Origin: Trametes villosa
Taxonomy: Eukaryota; Basidiomycota; Agaricomycetes; Polyporales; Polyporaceae
Assembly (NCBI GenBank): GCA_002964805.2
Contig: PUDQ02000001.1
Location: forward strand, 9,138,001 to 9,202,000
Direction of reading: 5' to 3'
DNA length: 64,000 bases
In this document: one piece after another, positions 57,101 to 64,000 of the stretch
Position numbering within the stretch: the stretch's first letter is position 1
Layout of the letters: each line of letters opens with the position of its first letter
Position numbers and translations under genes: made by a program
The notes under the pieces: model-generated
The model's input: only the letters and a program-made list of their open reading frames with translations
Told to the model about the DNA's origin: nothing
Database searches by the model: none

Positions 57101-58264
57101 TCTGCAGCGAATTAGAAGTGTCAAGGAGTCCCTCTGTGCAGACAGTGACACTTCTGATCCGTGCGAGATTGTGTACCATGTCAGAGGTCATGAATTGGTT
57201 GGATGCTCAGTGGGTAGCGCTCGGACAGCTCGAGTTTTTCGGGTCCCTGCGATTGATCAACCGCGAGAAACGGACGTAGGTTCAAGGGACGTAGCAGAGA
57301 ACAAGAGCCAGACTGCGTGCGTGCGTGAATTGCACTAATGAGCCGCAAGCGCATGCCTGTGTCCATCAAGCGATCGTGCAGGTGTGCGGCGAGAACGCAC
57401 CAAGCAACTTAGCTGTGCATGACCCGTTGAAACAGGCAACTCCTCCGGTAGGGCGAAAGGATAGAAATGGTGCAAAGAGACGGCAAAGAGGTTATGAATG
57501 CAACGTACCTCGCCGGCCTTCAAGAAGTTGATGTAGTCCTGCCAGATTTCGAAGCTGTCCTTGTCCTGGCCTATGTGCCCGAGCGCAAAGTCGTAGCATT
57601 TCCGGATAACCTCACGAGCATTCGGGCCAGTGGTTACTCTCCTGCTTGTAGTCTGAGCGCCTGGAAGCGGTGATTCGGGGCAGATTGGTCACTGTACCTG
57701 ATATACGTCAAGTAGAACTTGAGCAGCTCTACGGAAGGGGTAGTTCTCAGCAGGAAACGTCTGAAGAGCGCCTCAGCTTGGCCAAACTGAGAAGGGTCGT
57801 CCAAGAAGTGCTTCAGGTACGCAATTTGAACCGAGGGCTGCACATCGGGCGGTCAGACGGAACGAGCTGTAGGCAAACATGCACACGGTGGTTCTGACAG
57901 TGTTTGGATAGGTTTCGAGCATGCCTTCATACGTGTTCTTGATCTTGTCAAGGTCACCCGAGTCTTCTGCGAGGTCGACGAGCTTCAGCCACCCATCGGC
58001 GTCGATGGGCTTCTCTCGCAGCTGAGCACGCAGTCTGTCCCAGTCCGACTGTGGGGGTGGGGTGGGTTCCTGCTTGGCAACTACAGAATCTTGACTGTTG
58101 GGCTGGGTGGGCGTGGTTTGCGTAGGCGTAGGCGTGGGCGAGAACTGTGGCGCCGTTTGCAGATGCCGCAGGGCATTCATAATGTCCTGGGACAGCTCGG
58201 CCTTGTCTCCGGCGTCCACTACCATGTCCTGGAGACTAGACTCAGATAGGGGAGGTTCAGACAT
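54166..58264 (-). CDS. RNA14: mRNA 3'-end processing factor RNA14/CSTF3 (HAT-repeat protein)
   Basis: The start is ATG 58264 ([20 protein letters not shown]) and the stop is TAG 54166. The N-terminus is Ser/Thr/Pro/Gln-rich. HAT repeats follow: [169 protein letters not shown] and [12 protein letters not shown]. Then comes an Arg/Ser-rich tail and the conserved C-terminus [16 protein letters not shown]14/CstF77 dimers scaffold the cleavage factor that recognises pre-mRNA 3' ends, through RNA15 and CLP1/PCF11. The last intron near 54280 must be spliced for the conserved tail. One intron of 957 bp is unusual. It is divergent from the axis-like gene. Confidence 0.9.
56552..57508 (-). other. Unusually long (957 bp) intron in RNA14
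   Basis: Donor GTACGTTG follows KAGE at 57508 and acceptor GCAG precedes TNTTWEEQ at 56552, and the frame is kept. Other introns in the gene are about 50-70 bp. I found no TIRs, C/D or H/ACA snoRNA signature, or family-like open frame in it. Confidence 0.6.
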
Positions 58265-58513
58265 ATCTGGCGAGGAAGTGTTCGAGATGGATGTAGCACG
58301 AGACGAGGACTTCGTGGTCAACGAGTTGAACGACGCCGAGAAGTGGTCGGCGTTGTTTGACGGTGTGTGGTTATATTAGGTAACATTCTCACGGCGCGCG
58401 ACGCGACGCGCTTCAGTCGCGACCTGTCTCTCTCTAGACGCGACTTGTTGCTCCCCTTGTTCTTACCTTTCCTGCTATCTATCGCTGCAGCCCTGACATC
58501 AAGACAGTTTGTG
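58265..58513. promoter_or_regulatory. Divergent promoter, RNA14 / axis-like gene
   Basis: About 250 bp between divergent starts. The centre holds a CG-rich tract (acggcgcgcgacgcgacgcgc) next to GGTTATATTAGG (about 58369-58380). Confidence 0.4.
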
Positions 58514-61500
58514 ATGGAGCCGATGGTGAGCGCGCTGAAGGACGTGGACGCCGCTATAGCAAAGAAGAAGCCCAAGGAGAGAAAGCGTCTTGCTGAGATT
58601 GCAGGCCATGTATCTTCACATTTCGTGTTGCTGGTGTGCAAATGTTCCCTCGTCTTGTAGTAGTCGAAAGCAGCTTACGTTGATACGCAGAAGCTTCAAA
58701 ACATATCTCTGCAACTCGCGCAGAAGCTGTCTAGCTTTCTGCGCGAGTCACTATCCACTCTGTACGCAAGCGTCGATCGTCCGGCCTTGCACTTAGCCTC
58801 TACCATCCTTCACTTCGTCTATCATGAAAGGCTTCTTCCGGCTTTCAGTAACATGTGCAAAGATCAGCAAGACTTGTGGGAGTCGGTCTTGAACTCGCAC
58901 CTTGCTGGGCTCCTGGTCAGTCCGCTCGTTCGTTACATTGCGCGGCGCGTAATATTGAGCTCGCGTGATTCAGGATTTTCTGGACGCCAACGACACTAAA
59001 GAAGTGAAAGAGAAGATCGGATCTGCTCTGTACCCTTCTCTCTGTGAGGTATTCTTCTCCCTTTCCGCACCAAAGACCAGCGTGGACTTGCGATGTACGG
59101 TGTGTAACATCCTATTCTAATCTTGGAGGCAGAATGCTAGATGCACGTCGTTCATAGGCGTACAACCTGCTGTCAGACTCCGCGGCTTCACATCCGGGAA
59201 ACCAGGAGAGGCTACGAGATAGGGAGATTCTCGGGGGAGAGCGTCTTGGCTCGTGTATATGGCGAACGAAAGGTGAGCCTCCGGCCGATGCTGTGTGGGG
59301 AAAGAAAACTTATGTCACTTGCTTTGAGACTATCTCGCCATGGAAGGCCTACTCAACCTGTTCGCACGGGCCATACCATCCACGCACAACTCTTCGTCGG
59401 GCAGGTTCAAGCGGACCGCATACATCCACTCGGTCTTCAAGGATTGCGCCCCACCCGAGGCTATTACCACCGGCGGCAAGATTGCTGAGCTACTCGAGAA
59501 CGTCCCCACCAGTAACTGGGATGATACTGCTCCAAAGGTCGTCGACGCCCTAGCCAGGGGAAACATCACATAGTCCGTACAAAGGTTCACTGCGAAGCAT
59601 CATACTGACTTGTGGTGTGATAGCCCGCAGCCGTTCGATGTGGAGGAAGTGACTGCATACGGTCATATATACCGTTCGGACCGACTATATGCGGATGACA
59701 AAGCCCTCCTGGCTAATGTACTGCTTAGCGTCAGTACTGCAACTTCGCAAGGCGGATTTGACACTCATCTGACCTCGTCTTTTTGCCGGTAGGACGACCA
59801 ATACGAGTCGCTCGAAATCCCTTACTCGACTATTCACACTGCGAGCATCGGCCAGTCCGAGCGAGATGAGACGCGCATCACTGTCTCTGTGCGCGAGCCT
59901 CCTAGGCTTGGAAAGGACCACATTCCGGCAGGAGAAACTCCCGGCGTCACGTTCGTCCCCGAGGTCGCATTTGCCGTCCGTACCAGCCACGTCCGCAAGC
60001 TTATGGAAGCCTTTCGGTCGAGAGGTTTGGTACGATGCGGATTACCCCCGAAGTAGACTCGCTGACTTGTGTGCTGCGAGATATAGGGTGACGTTATCCA
60101 CGACGTCGCTGAGCCATCCCAGTCGCTGCATGTGCCAAAGCTTTCGGTCGCCGCCAAGCCAGCCTACCTCGAGTTGGACAGCGCCGGCAGGTTTGTGGAG
60201 GAGCTTAGTCAAACTGAGGTAAGCGTCGTGCGTCCACCAACGAAACACAGGCTTACATGCACGTAATTTCAGCGCATCGAGAATGTATCACAGTGTGAGT
60301 GTTTGGAGTAGTGCGTCTTTTTCGAGGAAGCTTACTGCGAATGCGCCAGTCTATCGAACGGACGAGCCGAGCGACCCTATCATGTCTCCTGGAGACGCAC
60401 GAGAGTTTGAAGCCGTGACTAGTGCACGCGCGTCGCCAGGCAAGCTGTCGATAAGCTGTCTTCCTGGTGGTTTATCCTCGGCATCCCACGCAGGCAAACC
60501 TCCTACAGAGGCGACGGAGTCTGTAGCACAGGCTAAGCATCTTCCGGAGGGCGCACCTGCGAGACATCTAGCGACTAGCGGCGGCACTACTCTGTCTCGT
60601 ACTGGCAGCCATCTGGTCCGTGCCGCAGCGTTCGGTCTCAGCGACGAGGAATTGTCGGAGATCTCTGACTACGATAGCCCCCTGCCTCGGTCCAAGATTC
60701 TGCGGCGGTCAAGCACTACTACCAGTCTCATCCGCGGACGGATCTCGTTCCAGCCTCTTCTTGCCACTAGTACTGGTACAAGCAGCTCTGCTACCCGCGT
60801 TGCTCGTGGTGGGATCGGCAAGGTAGTGCTGGATTCTGACGACGAGTCTCCTGCTGCTGTGCTCGCCTCTCCAGCCACTCGGCGCGCTAAGAAGAAAGCT
60901 GCCCTCATACGCGAGCCTACCATTGACGACACCCAACTTGCTCCTCTTGTGCTTGCGCCTACCCATGCCGATGCTCGTGCTCCTTCTGCTCCTGCTCCTA
61001 TCACACCATCGCCTCTGCTTGGCGACGCCAGAGTAGTATCTTCGAACGGCCCTGATAAAGTCTTGCGCTTCTCCGACATCCCTGCTCCGAACTTCAATGC
61101 TGCCTTGTCCTCTCCTGCTGTCGTCCCGAAGTCTGCTCTGAAAAGTGCTCTCGTGAAGAAACTCGCCCCGTCTCGACTGGTGGAAGCGACCGATCTGGAT
61201 CTCCCTCCCTCGGACTCTGAACCTGCTGATGTGCCTACTGTCGTCGTCAAGAATCTCAGAACGTCCGCTATACAAGCCAGCGATATGTTGAACGATCTGG
61301 GTGAGCCTACCGTGCTCAGAGGTAGCCAATTACTGACCGGCGTCTCAGCTCCCATGTCAAGTTCGCCAACGCCTGGCGCCAAGAAGTCCGTGAAGGCGAA
61401 GCTGCGCAAGAAGGAAGAGAATCCCGCTACAGCTGCAAAGTCGACCAACCCTCCGTCGACGAAGAGGAAGTCTGACGCGGCGAGTGATCTGGAGGAGCCT

Positions 61501-63925
61501 GAGTCGCGCGCTATGGTGACTGGAATCGTACACACCGCTAAGCGCTCTCGCACTGCTGCTCTGCCTGCTGAGTCTCCTAGTCCGCCTCCCGCTGCTTCGC
61601 TGGTCGACAAAGGCTCCAAACCTCACCTGGGCATCGAGGACGAACGGTCCGAATCTCAAGTGCTCCGCCCTCGTGCAACTGCTGCTACGCGTGCCACGAA
61701 GAAGTATCACGCTAAGAAAGGACGCGCCTCCCCTCCTACAGCAGCTCCTGGCAGTCTACGTCAGGCGACCGCGCCTCCTGTGGACTATGATGCTCTGCCT
61801 AGCCCTCCTCGTCCGCCTGCTATCGCCGCGAGGTCTTCCTCGCCAGTCCCGAAAGGGAAGCGAGCCGTCAAGCCCAAGGCTAAAGCTCCGACAAAATCGG
61901 AGAACGCCACCAAGCTCGAAGTGGACAGCAAAGCGCGCGACGGCACCGGAGAAGCCCCCGCCAAGAAGCCCGCTGGCGCGGCGCCCGCTCGAAAGGCTCG
62001 CGCGCGCGCGCGGAAGAATGCAGGACAAGACAAGAGCGAGACACGCGCCGTTGAGGCTGTCGCAACGGCTCCGGCGGTTGATCTCCCCCGCACCGCTCCC
62101 GACGTTCCAGATCCGCGCCTTCCTCAGGGCGCCCAGCGCAAGAAAACCTCCGATGCATCTACGGAACATGCGATGAGCACAATTGACGGTGATGCAGATG
62201 CTGGGGAGCTTCCGCCTATCGATGAATACATGGACGACGCCGCTTTCCCTGTAAGCATGTTATTCTCTCGAGCTGTCGCTGTATTGAGGCGTCTCCCAGA
62301 CAATCGACTTCGCGGACCCGGTAGCCATCAGTACGCCACGGGCTGACCCTGACGTACCGAAACCAGCGAGCACCACCCCCCAACAGCTCCGTGCCGCTCG
62401 TCAAGAGGTGCGTGGCATCTCGGCAGCGTTGGATGTAGCACGCTGATACGCCTATACAGATCGGGGGAGCCGTTGCACCTCCTGATACCTCATCGAAGAA
62501 GACGAGCGCAACTCCCTGGGATGTGGCTTTCGGGAGCCAGCTCAATGTCAGGCCGGCTCCGAAAGCGGCTCCAGTCAGTACCGCAGGCAAAGCACCACCG
62601 CCGAGCGCGCACGATGAGCTTATGGATATCGATGATGACCGCCAATCTAAGTTGCAGCCCCCTATCGCAGAGAGCGTAGTCGCTATTCCGGAACCTGTGG
62701 CCACGAAGAGCGTCAAGTCTACCGCGCCCGCGAAGGGTGCAGTTTCCCTTCCAACAGTACGAGCCTCGGAGACGCCCATGACCTCGGAGGCCGCACCTCA
62801 GGTAGTTTTCGATTCTTGTGTTGTCGCTCTTTTCTGCACCTGTCTCATAACGCATATTGCCTTCTATCCTGCAGGAGATCGGCCGTATTGTTATGCCTGC
62901 ACCGAAACCTGTGCGTTCATATACCCTCGAGGGGCGGCGGCTTGCTAACGAGAGACTCCCGAATAGGCGCCCGCTCACACGCCGGTCATCATGACAAAGT
63001 TGGAGACTATTGACCTAACACTCGACTCTCCCCCCAATTCCACGAGGCGCGCGGTCCTTCCTTCGCGCAACGAGTTGCACCCACCTTCACCTCCTGTTGT
63101 CCCAGTACCAGCGAAGATCGCTCCGCCAAAGCACAAGATCGTAACTACCGTAGACGACGATGTTGTCTCTGCCTATCCGGGTCTAGGTCGCAAAGCTCGA
63201 ATGCGAGAGGACTACGTCCCACGCCTGCGCCCTCAGGCGTACACGTATGAGACCGAGCCCCACCCTGGAGGAGATCTCCACGGTGGAGGTGACGTAGTCC
63301 AACGGCATTCAGATCGCCTTCCTCAACGAGACGAATCTGGTAATGAGCGCGGAGGATGTCCGTGTCATTGCTAGCTAACGATCTCTCACAGGGTCAACTT
63401 ATCAAGCCCCGCGCGAGCGCAGCGTTTTCGCTGTCAGTCGAGCGTCGGGCGACATGGAGATCCTGAAAGACGAAGATTCCTACCGTGTTGCTGATATGCT
63501 TGGGCGGCTCCACGATGTACGTTGCACCTTGCGTTGAGTTACGTCTGCTGACACACCTGCTGTAGGCGATCGTGTACAACATGGAGAACAAGTTTGAAGG
63601 CGTCCGTCGTCACGCTCGCCTCGGCCGCAACGACCTAGTGCGCAGCGCGGTAGCTGATCTGGAGTTCATGAGGACGGAGAGGTTGTTTCTTCCATCCCTT
63701 GCCTTTCATGTCGCTGACCTGCCCCACAGTGTTGCCCAATTCAACAAGCTCGTTGACCTGGAGGCTGAATACGCAACATCGGGTCGTGGCGTGATCCGCA
63801 ACAGCGAAGACTGGGTGAAGACGAACGAAGAGCTCAGCCGGAGTCTGACGGGTGTGCTTGAGCAGCACGATAGGACGATGCTGTCGAAGAAGATGCCGCC
63901 TAACCTGATCAGCCCAATGCTGTGA
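58514..63925 (+). CDS. Candidate meiotic chromosome-axis core protein (SYCP2/Red1-like architecture)
   Basis: The start is ATG 58514 (MEPMVSALKDVDAAIAKKKP) and the stop is TGA 63925 (NLISPML). About 15 exons give roughly 1,480 residues. Residues 1-230 are helical and armadillo-like (LQLAQKLSSFLRESLSTLYA, ALYPSLCEAYNLLSDSAASH, DYLAMEGLLNLFARAIPSTH). Residues 230-360 look like a PH-type beta domain (FDVEEVTAYGHIYRSDRLYA, YESLEIPYSTIHTASI, VAFAVRTSHVRKLMEAF). Then come about 900 residues of Ser/Pro/Ala/Lys-rich disorder with a SUMO-interacting-type motif TIDLTLDSP. The C-terminal helical/coiled-coil region carries ADMLGRLHDAIVYNMENKFE, VAQFNKLVDLEAEYA and EELSRSLTGVLEQHD. ARM-like plus PH-like head, long linker and terminal coiled coil is the plan of SYCP2, Red1 and related axis cores, which bind HORMA proteins and cohesin. 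The call rests on architecture, not sequence identity. Confidence 0.45.
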
Positions 63926-64000
63926 GTGGCGTAAATACCATAGTGGCTGATGTGCTCCCCGCCTCTCGCTGTGCCATCTGTACGTAGCCTCTGTCATTGC
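63926..64000. other. Window end, 3' region of axis-like gene
   Basis: Seventy-five bases without a feature. They are probably 3' UTR or downstream spacer. Confidence 0.4.

Overview
The window looks like nuclear DNA of a filamentous basidiomycete, most likely an agaricomycete of wood-decay type. Nearly every gene is broken by introns of about 45-70 bp with GT..AG ends, the DNA is GC-rich with C/G-biased third positions, a DUF6534 membrane protein (a family largely confined to Agaricomycetes) is present, and secreted acid peptidases are expanded in tandem. No rRNA, tRNA, CRISPR or prokaryotic feature was seen. Exon joins were worked out by eye from splice consensus and family resemblance, so gene ends are firmer than internal exon borders.

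Layout. 0-10.5 kb: two convergent short-chain dehydrogenases (the first cut by the window edge), a seven-helix DUF6534 protein, a zinc-finger-like protein and a small unknown gene. 10.9-28.2 kb: four same-strand serine carboxypeptidase (S10) genes with a secreted GH2 beta-mannosidase lying between the first and second copies. 29-34 kb: a p31comet-like (MAD2L1BP) candidate, an unknown Ser/Pro-rich protein and a UPF0029/IMPACT-domain protein with a mitochondrial-type leader. 35.3-40.5 kb: two tandem S28 peptidases separated by an odd AT-richer spacer. 40.9-50.6 kb: the glutaminase subunit of PLP synthase (SNO1/PDX2), a two-RRM Hrp1/Musashi-type RNA-binding protein, a doubtful small gene and an ATAD2/Yta7-type bromodomain AAA ATPase. 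50.8-64 kb: a GH85 endo-beta-N-acetylglucosaminidase carrying a TIR-bounded insertion in an intron, the 3'-end processing factor RNA14/CSTF3, and a roughly 1,480-residue protein whose architecture resembles meiotic chromosome-axis cores (SYCP2/Red1).

The secreted S10 and S28 peptidases plus beta-mannosidase would together digest extracellular (glyco)protein and mannan-type glycans at acidic pH; GH85 ENGase would trim N-glycans inside the cell. The remainder is housekeeping: vitamin B6, mRNA 3'-end formation, RNA binding and chromatin. Two candidates, p31comet-like and axis-core-like, belong to the HORMA-protein/meiotic-axis network. They are the least conventional calls and the most useful to test.
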